A stretch of DNA of 12,549 nt from Rhodocollybia butyracea (lineage: Eukaryota; Basidiomycota; Agaricomycetes; Agaricales; Omphalotaceae), in assembly GCA_015501585.1 (NCBI GenBank), contig JADNRY010001309.1:1-12549 (forward strand), given 5' to 3'. The position numbers were made by a program, and so were the translations under genes. Within the stretch, counting starts at the first letter, position 1. Each line of letters opens with the position of its first letter. Positions 1 through 8,239 of this stretch are shown piece by piece. Below the pieces are notes generated by a model that did not search any database, was not told the DNA's origin, and saw only the letters and a list, made by a program, of their open reading frames with translations.

Positions 1-480
1 TTCAGCTCAAATACTTCGGGATTCCTCAGACGTCACCGGAGCTTGGTATACAGTACCAATGACAGATATATCAATGATCTAAAGTCAACTATGTCATTCG
101 CTATCCAACTTGGTGCACTTCGACGGATTTACAACAACAGCCATAGAGGTGATGCAGCATTGCTCACTTCAGAAATTACAGATCCGTTACCGCGATCCAT
201 CATCCTTTGTCACTTTCTGGGCTTTGAAGGCGTGCCACACCAATGACCATCACTTCTCTAAATTTCTAACCCATGAAAGGCATATCTCTGGAAGATGTCC
301 AGCCACTGCTGAATGCATATTAATATGTGATAGCAATGAATTATTTGTGAGCAACATTGAAATTTATCTTCATTAGATAACTCTAACCTTGTCTAAGTCG
401 AGCAGTATGGGTTTTTATGAGCGCGTATTCAACACATTACCACAAATCAAAGAGCTTCATTCTGGCCAGGTATTCAGAGT
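1..480 (+). pseudogene. degenerate coding-like remnant, possibly F-box/LRR-type
   Basis: Protein-like stretches lie on the plus strand in different frames, with stops between them and no open frame joining them. Near the left edge one frame reads LKYFGIPQTSPELGI. Around 90-290 another reads LVHFDGFTTTAIEVMQHCSL. Around 278-310 a third reads GISLEDVQPLLNAY, and around 412-465 one reads GFYERVFNTLPQIKELHSG. The style (short leucine-spaced segments, 'LEDVQPLL', 'LPQIKELHSG') is like the C-terminal leucine-rich part of agaricomycete F-box proteins, but that is an impression from composition and not a domain match. It may be the 3' end of a gene that starts outside the window, with unrecognised introns, or a pseudogene. 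The family guess is weak. Confidence 0.2.
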
Positions 481-694
481 GGTATGACTGGGATGCAGAT
501 ATCTGTCTTGGACAAGCTTGTATGCACCATGAAACTACCTAAAGTACATGTCCAAGTCTGTACAGATAACCTACATCAGCATTTCTCCACAATTGTGATC
601 AGGTATGATTGGCGTGTATACATGCGGATCACGCCTGATTATACAATTATCGGGAGGTATATTCGGGTATGTATAGACCCCCGAGTGCATAATG

Positions 695-870
695 GAAATG
701 CCTCATTATAGCTCATTATGCATATTTACACACCCGATTTTGTCTGATTATACCGCTCTTTATACTGATTATGCCTTGTCATTATACAGCATTATACCTC
801 ATTATACTCACTCATACCAATATTATAGGTCCAGTTTTCACTTATTATTGCTCATTATACATTAAAACAG
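695..870. repeat. cluster of CATTATAC/GATTATAC-type motifs
   Basis: About ten copies of a short motif of the form (C/G)ATTATA(C/G), CATTATG or GATTATG occur in under 180 bases, for example three successive CATTATAC copies around 780-806 and another at about 855. Spacing is irregular (roughly 8-20 bases), so this is a degenerate motif cluster and not a clean tandem array. The reverse-complement version of the same motif forms the cluster at 1780-1900. Confidence 0.5.
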
Positions 871-1025
871 TGAAAGAAGGACGAAAAATAATCATTATTG
901 CTTTAATACACTACCGCTCAATGCTCTACTACTGTACATAGGTTATGAGATACATGCAAGTAAAGAAAACTCCACGACAGCCACATATACCCTTGCCGCC
1001 GATATTCAGCCTATCCTCGTTCCCA

Positions 1026-1240
1026 ATATCTCTTGAACACATTGAAGACTTGAAAATCGGAATCAAGAGCTTGTTTAAACAAGAAAAAAAACATACCGAG
1101 ACTTTGAACAGATCGCCTTCGGAACCTCCAAAACCCGAAACAACCAAATGAAGAGATAACTCCTGAGCACTTCGAAGACCTGAAAAAGTTTAAACAAAGT
1201 TAGAGACTTGTTCAAAGCGGAGAAAAATAAGACGTACTGA
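1026..1240 (+). repeat. degenerate duplicated block with coding-like reading (EHxEDLK)
   Basis: Two similar blocks start at 1026 and 1156. The first translates as ISLEHIEDLK, the second as ITPEHFEDLK in a different frame. Each is followed by the 10-mer GTTTAAACAA (1073-1082 and 1188-1197) and then by a purine-rich GAGAAAAA-like or AAGAAAAAA-like stretch. The first unit lies in an open frame of 68 codons (945-1151), but the second meets a stop soon after GTTTAAACAA. The 130-base offset is not a multiple of three and the inner spacing differs by 15 bases, so any ancestral reading frame is now broken. I do not recognise a family. Confidence 0.35.
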
Positions 1241-1779
1241 AGCCCTTGATCTCTCAAACAGCCACAGAGACTAGGAAAGAGAGACACGATCACAGAGAAT
1301 GATATCCTGGATTACAAGAAGTTGTTTACATTAGATAAAGAGATAGTCGGAGTATGGAAGACCACTCACCCAAGCAACGAGAACCTTAGTTGTTCATCAT
1401 CTGTGATCTTGATGCTGTTAAAGTTTGCTTGAGTATCCTTCAGTTGTAATATCGATAAATAGTTGGCATGGGCGTTCAGCGACGGGCGGGCGACGAGTGA
1501 TGAGAGAACAGAAAAAAGAAAAGTGAGGAGAAAAACCGTGAGATTGACCTGTACAGTAGCGTTTGGCAGCTGTCACGAGATCATCAAGTGCCGGCCACTT
1601 GACTTAGTTGTTTTCAAATGTTGTGTCCACTCTTCGAGTTCACTACTAGTAGTAAAAGTTCATCATTGACACTTGAAATTTTCACGGAATGGTTTGGCAA
1701 CAAGAAGTTAAAGCTTAAGGCCTTGTAATAAGCTAAATCCTAGTGCTGGTACAGCCCATCATAGCAATGTATAGCTATG

Positions 1780-1900
1780 TATAACTGGGTATAATCAGGT
1801 ATAATGATTATACTACGAGTATGATTGATCAAATCTTGGCAAGGTATGATGGGGTATGTATAGGCGTTTTGATTACACCGAGTATGCAATTATACGGTTT
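1780..1900. repeat. cluster of GTATAATC/GTATAATG motifs
   Basis: This stretch holds GTATAATCAG, then GTATAATGATTATAC (itself an imperfect palindrome), plus GGTATGATGGGGTATG and GCAATTATACGG. It is the opposite-strand counterpart of the motif cluster at 695-870. The two clusters face each other across about 900 bases. Confidence 0.45.
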
Positions 1901-2135
1901 ACATTTGTGTGAAATTGCTGATGTATCTGTACCTTGTCTGGAATATGATACATAACTTGTTATGTAACAGTGTGCATTTCCTGTGGATCATTCCGTTAAC
2001 TTAGTTGTTTTGTGATCTTGAGTGGGCTGTGAGTGCCTGTAGTTACCCTCCAGTTAGCGCTTTTACTCTTAACTGATCAATAGCTGGTACCATCACTAAA
2101 TATGTAAAGCAGGTGTTAATCTTGTAGTCGGGGAT

Positions 2136-2147
2136 TGCTGCGCAGCA
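2136..2147. repeat. perfect 12-bp palindrome
   Basis: TGCTGCGCAGCA reads the same on both strands and continues into a further CAGCA-type repeat. It lies 45 bases before the perfect hairpin at 2193-2217. Confidence 0.6.
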
Positions 2148-2192
2148 GCATTAAGGATTGTTAGTCGACGTGTGTGGAAGGCAATCCGATGA

Positions 2193-2217
2193 GCGCTTAT
2201 TCGAAAGGAATAAGCGC
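2193..2217. repeat. perfect 10-bp hairpin with 5-base loop
   Basis: GCGCTTATTC (2193-2202) is followed by the loop GAAAG and then by GAATAAGCGC (2208-2217), an exact reverse complement. No U-run follows and the setting is a fungal intergenic region, so this is not a bacterial-type terminator. Its origin is unknown: it may be a small element footprint, a protein-binding site or a folded transcript segment. Confidence 0.7.
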
Positions 2218-2828
2218 GACTGTTGTACTGCTGCATCATGTGAATGTGATTGAACAGCTATTCAACTGTCCAGATCTCAGGAGCGGTGTGGTACTGCACA
2301 GGTCACCGCAGACAAAACATCACGCTTCAAAGTAGATCCGTTTTACTATCAGATTCAAAGCGCTTCGTAAATTGAGAGATCTTTTAGCTGTGGCCAATCA
2401 TCTTGATTGAAGGTCACAGAATTGAAGGAGGTCACAGACGATCTTGGTCTTGAGGGGGTTTTCTTTTCTTCAGAGCAAACGCCAGCCTTGCAGTCTTGTG
2501 GCTAGTAGTAGTAGTAAGGTAGTGCCACAGGTTGGCTTACCTCAAGTGCGTTCAGATTTGGTTCAGATCCTTAAATCTTGTGGTCTCGTTCGGAACCAAA
2601 ACGACTAATTATAACACAAAATCAGATTAAGATCAGTGCTTTCGATTTGCAGCACTGTCCGACGATGATGTCGATGAAAGCATGTCTGCAAAAATACGTC
2701 CTGCTCTGCCACACAGCATACGAGAATATTATTCATTAAACTTTACTTATATCTGAAGATGACGAAGTTTAACTTCCCTAACCCACCCCCCAGGCTCCTT
2801 CCCCCCGGCGGAACGTCCCAAACTTTAG

Positions 2829-4458
2829 ATGTCTACTGTGTGGTTTGTTGTTGATGACACAGACACGAGACTTAGTTATACTGGTTCCGACTGGTCTTTT
2901 GTGGCCAATACGGGTGTCGTTAATGACACTACAGATAATGAAGCTGATATCGATGCGATGAGCACAACTGGACCTGCATTTAACAGTACATTGCATCGCA
3001 TGACGGGTAATGGCACTATAAGCTTTCAGTTTAATGGTGAGCTTTCAGCTTGAATTTGAGTGGTTGGCAGGTTGACAATCTAAATCTTACACATTGTTCT
3101 TGGTCATTTCCGTCCAGGGTCTGGATTTTTGGGGGTATACGGAACTATAGATGGGGATGCTGGCTCCAGTCTTCCTGACATTTTTTGCTCTCTTGATGGG
3201 GAAAGCATGGTCACTTTCGGTTGGGACCTCCCGGGCCTCGATCAGTTCGCAAACAACATCATTGTATGTCTATCCTACTCTAGCATACCTTCCCCCGAAG
3301 TTTCTCCTGGAGAGCATGAGCTATTGATAAACGTCACAAATCTTAACTCCGATTGGTATTTTGACTATATCACTTATGAGAGTCTAGTCAATCCAGTACT
3401 TGATGGGGAAATACTGCAGGCTGGCAATGCAGAACAAAGAAACCCATCAGATTACAGTAGTATGCTCACGTTTGGGCCAGGTTGGGTTCAGTCCTCTAAT
3501 GGCTCACTAGCTACTACCATCCCAGGCTCTGAAGCTACAATGAAGTTCAATGGTAGGTTGATGCGGAATATTTGTCTATAAGTTGTATCGGAACTGACCA
3601 TTACTTTCTCGTGCTAGGTACCTCTCTATCTCTTTATGGGACCTTGAATGGCAACATCTCAAATACCGCAATGTACACGGTTGATGAGCGGAATCCTGTT
3701 GGATTTGAATTGCCTGGTCCAGCGACTGCAGCATCGTTGGAGAACCAACTTCTGTTCACAGCTTCGAATCTTTCCGCTGGGGAGCATACCGTAGTGGTCG
3801 CTTTCAATGGCACAACCCAAGGAATGCCTCTCGAGATTGGTTATTTCCTGGTGACCTCACTCACAGCAGCGCAACAGGCTTCGTTATCTCTGCCGTCTTC
3901 CTCTACTGCCACCCAAAAGACAGGTAGTAAGCAATCCCATGCAGGATTGATAGCTGGTGTCGTTTTAGGAGCTGTAGTAGCATTTGCTATGGTGGCGGTG
4001 ACTATCAGGCTGTGGATCAGGAGATCAAAACGTTTAAAGTCTAACAGCGTCATACCATTTCAATCTGAGGATATGGGTCATGATGTTGGACCAATGATCT
4101 ACAAAAACCATGACAAAAACCGCTTGTCAGGTTTGTACTTTTAATCCAATATTGATCCAATACATATAATACAGGGCTAATGAACAAGGATGTAGGGTCT
4201 TTGGATGCTGCTCGATCTAGTGAACTCCCTGGCTACGAAGGATATCAACCCTCTTCTACAAATATCTTGACAATGAAACTTCAGCAGCGGCTCATTGCGA
4301 TGCGAGACCAAATCGAACAGAGAGACCGTCAGTTAGCCGAAGGGTTTATGCAGCAACATAGTCTGCTCACAGTCCATACAGACAGTGGCTTAAGGGGGAT
4401 TGAAGAGGATAGTTTGGATCCGGGGTTGGAAGTCCCACCAGGTTATACCCAGGCCTGA
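2829..4458 (+). CDS. two-repeat single-pass membrane protein (agaricomycete-expanded family)
   Basis: Four exons fit: 2829-3036, 3118-3552, 3618-4130 and 4175-4458, giving 479 codons plus TGA. The introns (81, 65 and 44 nt) are GT-AG (GTGAGC, GTAGGT and GTTTGT donors) and all phase 1. Residues about 4-150 and 152-310 are two copies of one unit: FNG then a GVYGTIDG/SLYGTLNG motif, then a PGEH/AGEH motif. N-glycosylation sequons are frequent (NDT, NST, NGT, NVT, NGS, NIS, NLS). A Ser/Thr-rich stalk precedes a transmembrane helix at about 322-345, then the basic stop-transfer RRSKRLK. The tail has a probable coiled coil at about 418-447 and ends in PPGYTQA. The layout matches a large agaricomycete family starting with VVDDTD/YSG motifs. 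Its function is unknown; an ectodomain that binds a ligand or wall component is inference. No N-terminal signal peptide is visible, as in many relatives, so an unseen upstream exon remains possible. Confidence 0.85.
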
Positions 4459-4710
4459 ACTCTGCTATCACTGAGATTCAATTGGCCAAATTAGGGACTC
4501 ATTACTCAGGCTCAGGCCTCAACAACCTATGAATACTTACATGTATATGACTTTGTATCTATGAGCCCATCTGGAACGGACATACAACATCGTATTTATC
4601 TATTCATCCCTTACTAGTACTCAAGTATATTAACTTTCGTCATCGGCGGGAGTATTGGAGTATTTAATTGCTACCTGAAGCAAATATGTATTCGGTCAAA
4701 CAACAAAGCT
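4459..4710. other. intergenic, 3' flank of the membrane-protein gene
   Basis: This is the presumed 3' untranslated region and spacer. TACATGTATATG at about 4538-4549 resembles fungal polyadenylation efficiency elements. There is no clear AATAAA and no further gene was seen. Confidence 0.35.
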
Positions 4711-5854
4711 TCAAACGCCGAACTTGCCCAACTGATACTCCCCAACCAACTCCGCCTGCTCCTGCAACATCCTCCTCGGCATCCAATTTCGTTTTGGCTG
4801 GTTACGCACTAGTGATGCGCCGCTGCGAATACAATCTCGTCTTGTTCAGATAAGAATCTCCTTCCCTTCTAGCGCCTCTTTCGCCTCCCTTGTTTCCTTC
4901 AAGACTGTAGCCTGTGCCCTAACGAACACATCCAATGCCCTACACATCCCCCTGTCTCCTCCAGCCCTCGGATCTCACCATCCGCATATGCTTGAATTTT
5001 GGAAGAAGGGGGTATGCGGGAGACGTCTGGATAAGCGTGACGAAGGTTGTGTCGATGAAGGGGGGTTGCAGGAAAGTTCTTATCTAGAAAAGGGGGCGAT
5101 GGTAAGCAATCGGGTTCTTAATCAGTTTAGATTTTGAAAAGATAGCGTTACTGACCTGTAACATTCTTGGAATATTGGTATAAAGATCATTATCTTTCCC
5201 CCCTCTGGCCCTTTTCTCACCTTCATCGCCGCCTTCCCCTCTTGCATCGGTCGTACATCGCGTCCTGTTTATTGCTCCTGTTTATTGCTCCATTCAAGAG
5301 TGGAGCACCTCAAGGATACATATCACGTTGTCGACGTGCGAAGGGTAGCGCCGAAAAGCAAGGCGGAGGGCGGCGGAGGGCGGGGGGTGAGAAGCGGGTA
5401 AGGTGGAGGTGGGTGTGGGTATGGTCAACGTGTAAGAGGTGGAGTTCGACGATTTCAGGGACGTGGTGGTCTGCGACAACATGGTGTAGGCATAAAACCG
5501 AGAGACTCAAAAACGCCGGGAAAGTCGGGGTCATCGGCATCTGTGTTCAGACTTGGCAGAGAGTCGCGGTTCCCTGTGTTTGTTGTCCTGAGTCTGTGTC
5601 GCACGAGCACAAAACGCAAACATGCAAATTGTGGAACACGCGCCAGCCGACTAGCTTACCACAAGCCGCCGACAACGTCGACCTTGGAGGTCCTTTGCGA
5701 TTTTCAGGGCTAGACATATCGAGTGCTGATTCCGGGGAGTAAATGAGGAAAATTAGCAAGAATGAATGATCTGGGATAGCGAAAAAAAACATACCCAATC
5801 ACCCCGCCACATCCACAGGCCATTCCCGCTCGCATATCCATAATTTCCATAATC

Positions 5855-6650
5855 CGGATCCCCAGCCATCATCGGGTTCACAACCCTCCTCTCCAAGAAA
5901 TGCCGCACAGCGTATGAATATGACAAGGAGGAAGGTTTTCTGCGACTGCTACTGCATGTATCAACGTACCGCAGCTCATTGACAGGAGAAGCAATAAGCC
6001 CCAATTTCGTCGCAGATGCTTTTCCGAGGGCGCTTGGGAAGGAGGATGTTAGGGCGAGGGCAAAGGGATGAATCGGACGGAGGTGGTTCACAGGTTTTGT
6101 GAGATGTGGATTTGCGGGATTTTTGGGAGGGAGCGGAGGTGGAGGTAACCATTGTCGAGGTAGGGGAGATCACCAAGATGACATTAGGAAGATGACATTA
6201 GTAACGCGTCCACGAGGGTTATAAAGACCATACGGTTGTTGTTATTGGGGTTATTGGCGAGGAGACAATGGGGAGGAGAGGCCGGACGGAGAAGGATAGG
6301 TCCCTCCCATAATAGTAGGACGACTTGCGGTAAGGGGGTGGTGGCGAGAGAGGAGAGATGATGCATTGACAATAGTCTGTGAAGCCGGATGTTATCGATG
6401 TATTCAGCGTACTCAGATACACCGCGAAAGCAAGATCAGGTCCCTTTGTTACTGGTGTAAAAAAGGTTAGCTTATGCGCTGAAAGACTTCAAACCCACAA
6501 ACCCACGGAACACACTGACAGATCCAGAACCACTAACCGAAACCTCACATGACCCCTCCATCCACTCCTCCTCCCAGACTTCATGAAATCCATCTTTCCA
6601 GTTGACCAACAATCTTATAACCCGTCCATCTACTTCCACCACAATCTCAC
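5855..6650 (-). repeat. duplicated segment, copy A
   Basis: This segment shares colinear anchors with 11580-12515. They are AAATGCCGCACA (5898-5909 and 11647-11658), AAGATGACATTAG (6175-6187 and 12140-12152), GGATAG...GGACGACT (6294-6325 and 12240-12267), and TCATGAAA inside a coding-like block (6581-6588 and 12454-12461). Order and strand are the same; spacing differs through insertions and deletions. The minus-strand peptide DGFHEVW is identical in both copies, while its codons differ only at third positions (GGA/GGG, GAA/GAG, GTC/GTT). Copy A keeps more protein-like sequence than copy B. Confidence 0.55.
6175..6201. repeat. tandem duplication of AAGATGACATTAG
   Basis: The 13-mer occurs at 6175-6187 and 6189-6201, a unit of 14 bases in tandem. 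The matching segment at 12140-12152 has a single copy. The extra unit is therefore probably a gain in copy A, and 14 bases shifts any reading frame across it. Confidence 0.7.
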
Positions 6651-6654
6651 CCAC

Positions 6655-7603
6655 TGGCGATCTTCAGGGCGAGAAAAGCACACTCCATCTTTGTGATCGT
6701 TCAATCGAATCGCTAAATACGCAACATGTCAATTTCGAGGACTCGCTTGGATGTCCATGTCCGTGTCCAGGGAGAGTGATCTTGCTCGAAGCGAGGTGAT
6801 GAGGATACTGGACGGTGATGTAACAGGAACTACTCCTGCGTTATATAAACCAAAACCTCGAGGAAAGAGAAATAGACGTACGATATAAGATTTTTCACCC
6901 TGCGTTTGATTCGCTCTTTCTACTGCGTTCGTCGAACATTCAAATATTCATTGATGCATCCTTTGCGTCTTTGAGAGTCATTGAGGAGCAGTTGAGCGTT
7001 ATAGAACGGCCGAAGATGTGAGATATTACGGGATGGATGGTTGATCGCTGTTTGGGGATGGGTTAGTGTTGGGTTAAGAAACAACCAGGAAAACGTTGGT
7101 ACGTACATCTATAACATGGATACCATCTTGGAGATATAGCCTTTAAAAGTGTTAGAGGCAAGCACTTGAGGCGTCGTGCAGCTGTCCAACACGAATGACT
7201 CGAGCGAAGCCTCCATTGTTGGAGCACAAGCAAAAAATAATTTCTGATAGGCGCCGGAGGCGCTTGGTTGATTGCACGGTCACGGGAACCATATTTTCGC
7301 TGTTAAATACTTCCGAAGCTGTGATTCCGCGGCTTCTCTAACGGTCACAATCTTCATCGGCCTATTTCGTTCAACAGGAGATCCTTCCGTTGTCTCAGTC
7401 AATAATTCATCACTATTTCTATTTTTTCTCTTTTCTGCCAGCAATGATGGCAGACGCGATGTCGTCCAAATGTCGTCCTAGAGAGTGAATTTTTGAATAC
7501 AAGATTCAAGAAATGCCAGTATTATCCAAATTCTGAATGTCGTCCTTTTCCTTTCGCCTTTCGTTATTCAATGGGGCCGGATTTATAAACCGTGACCAAT
7601 GAG
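6655..7603. other. gene-poor stretch
   Basis: I could support no gene. It holds a TATA-like box (listed separately) and three copies of ATGTCGTCC at 7459-7467, 7470-7478 and 7537-7545, inside a pyrimidine-rich tract. Short open frames exist on both strands but have no recognisable composition or splice pattern. Confidence 0.4.
6842..6849 (-). promoter_or_regulatory. TATA-like box upstream of the minus-strand relic
   Basis: TATATAAA lies about 190 bases upstream (minus-strand sense) of the first protein-like stretch of the 4711-6654 relic. It could be the remains of that gene's promoter. TATATA-type boxes read almost equally on both strands and are common by chance in AT-rich spacers. Confidence 0.2.
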
Positions 7604-7894
7604 CTAGCCAGCGTAGATGACAAGACAGATCAAGGCAGAAGCTAGTACTACGATAGACCCGACGACTATACCTGCTAGTACCGCATGCAAAATGGCAGTA
7701 TCAGTATTAACATTATTGGTTGTGTATCCATCCACGATGGCATAGTACATGCTGAAGATGACACCGGATTTCTCAGCTACAGCGGCTCTTGAGATCCACG
7801 AGGAGTTTGCAGCGACGGGATCCACTAGAACAAGTGTAGACGTAAGTACTGCCGATAAGGTTATCTCATGTGCCCTATGTTCCAGGCTGCCCAT
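7604..7894 (-). CDS. possible small protein with C-terminal membrane helix, unrecognised
   Basis: An open frame of 96 codons on the minus strand starts MGSLEHRAHE and ends CLVIYAG-stop. Residues 9-27 are moderately hydrophobic. Residues about 68-93 form a strong helix-like hydrophobic run (LHAVLAGIVVGSIVVLASAL), so the tail would be membrane-anchored. Just upstream another minus-strand frame reads TVGPDLDYDINLGRFCAKWA (about 7942-7883), and 7934-8239 is open for 101 codons from MSRVRKVALHGVYH. The segments could therefore be exons of one longer gene: GTTAGC after STFQ is a possible donor and a CAG before GTACCTGACGG-like sequence a possible acceptor. No splice model keeps everything in frame convincingly. 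It may instead be a relic. Confidence 0.25.
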   Translation of the reverse strand: MGSLEHRAHEITLSAVLTSTLVLVDPVAANSSWISRAAVAEKSGVIFSMYYAIVDGYTTNNVNTDTAILHAVLAGIVVGSIVVLASALICLVIYAG

Positions 7895-8239
7895 TTAGCA
7901 CAGAATCTCCCCAAATTGATATCATAATCCAGGTCAGGACCAACCGTCAGGTACTGCTGCACAACAATTCAGCGTCGTCAACCTGCACTGGGTAGGGTGC
8001 GCGCGCGTCGCGTCTCCGACTCCCCCATGGACGATAATTTGAGTTCCCTGTACGGAGGTCACTACTCGTGGATGCTGGCAAATACACTCAAAGCTAACCT
8101 GAAAAGTCGAGCTCAAGAGTTCGAGGATAGCCAGTTTTGACGCGAGGACAATTCTATTTGAGTTGAAATAGAAGTTTAAGTAGGGAAGGTCAGGTTTATG
8201 ATACACGCCATGCAGAGCAACTTTTCTTACTCGAGACAT

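Larger units (their letters stand above)
482..2000. other. AT-rich gene-poor stretch with motif clusters, possible old mobile-element remnant
   Basis: There is no convincing gene here. Two AT-rich clusters, one near each end, are built of CATTATAC, GATTATAC and GTATAATC motifs. Between them lies a degenerate duplicated block. Bases 557-600 resemble the reverse complement of about 1899-1935: both contain ACAGATA, then CATCAGC, then an ATTTC...CACAA...TGT pattern. That would fit the arms of an old inverted-repeat element of about 1.5 kb. However, the arms diverge quickly after this patch, and the same clusters also share motifs in direct orientation (GGGTATGTATAG near 664 and near 1852). No transposase-like frame was seen and no target-site duplication could be identified. 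Confidence 0.25.
2001..2828. other. intergenic stretch upstream of the 2829 gene
   Basis: No gene was found. The stretch contains a palindrome and a perfect hairpin (listed separately), a short TAGTAGTAGTAGTA microsatellite near 2503-2516, and a C-rich tract at about 2780-2812 just before the proposed start codon at 2829. The sequence TTACTTATATC near 2743-2753 is TATA-like and about 80 bases upstream of that start. It could serve as a promoter element, but nothing confirms it. Confidence 0.4.
4711..6654 (-). pseudogene. decayed protein-coding gene, unrecognised
   Basis: Read on the minus strand, several stretches look like real protein but lie in different frames. In order: GEIVVEVDGRV...DGFHEVW (about 6654-6560); LPQVVLLLWEGPILLRPA (about 6330-6280); LGDLPYLDNGYLHLRSLPKI (about 6180-6110); ASATKLGLIASPVNELR (about 6020-5970); SYAVRHFLERRVVNPMMAGD (about 5920-5855) and NYGYASGNGLWMWRGDW; DADDPDFPGVFESLGF (about 5535-5490); FLQPPFIDTTFVTLIQTSP (5074-5018); MCRALDVFVRAQATVLKETR (from 4947, with a stop at 4846-4848); and a terminal GEYQLGKFGV ending at 4711. 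Some breaks could be introns: GTACGT after NELR and GTATGT after RGDW are good donors. Others, notably the shifts between about 4990 and 4947 and the TGA at 4846-4848, look like lesions. A 14-base tandem duplication at 6175-6201 also breaks frame. I do not recognise the family. Confidence 0.4.

Noticed and set aside
695..870. CRISPR-like array
   Set aside because: The repeats are about 8 bases, degenerate and irregularly spaced, with no uniform spacers, and the genome is fungal.
1463..1669. 68-codon open frame on the plus strand
   Set aside because: No recognisable motif, no splice partners, and no support beyond the absence of stops.
2193..2217. Rho-independent terminator
   Set aside because: The hairpin is perfect but lacks a following T-run, and the window is eukaryotic, so this mechanism does not apply.
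4668..4853. 61-codon open frame on the plus strand
   Set aside because: It lies antisense to the end of the minus-strand relic, which reads better as protein (LQEQAELVGEYQLGKFGV).
5167..5742. 191-codon open frame on the plus strand
   Set aside because: Its composition is dominated by Arg, Trp and Cys runs from a GC-rich repeat-like stretch. It lies opposite the minus-strand relic (including DADDPDFPGVFESLGF), and I see no domain or splice pattern, so it is probably an antisense open frame.
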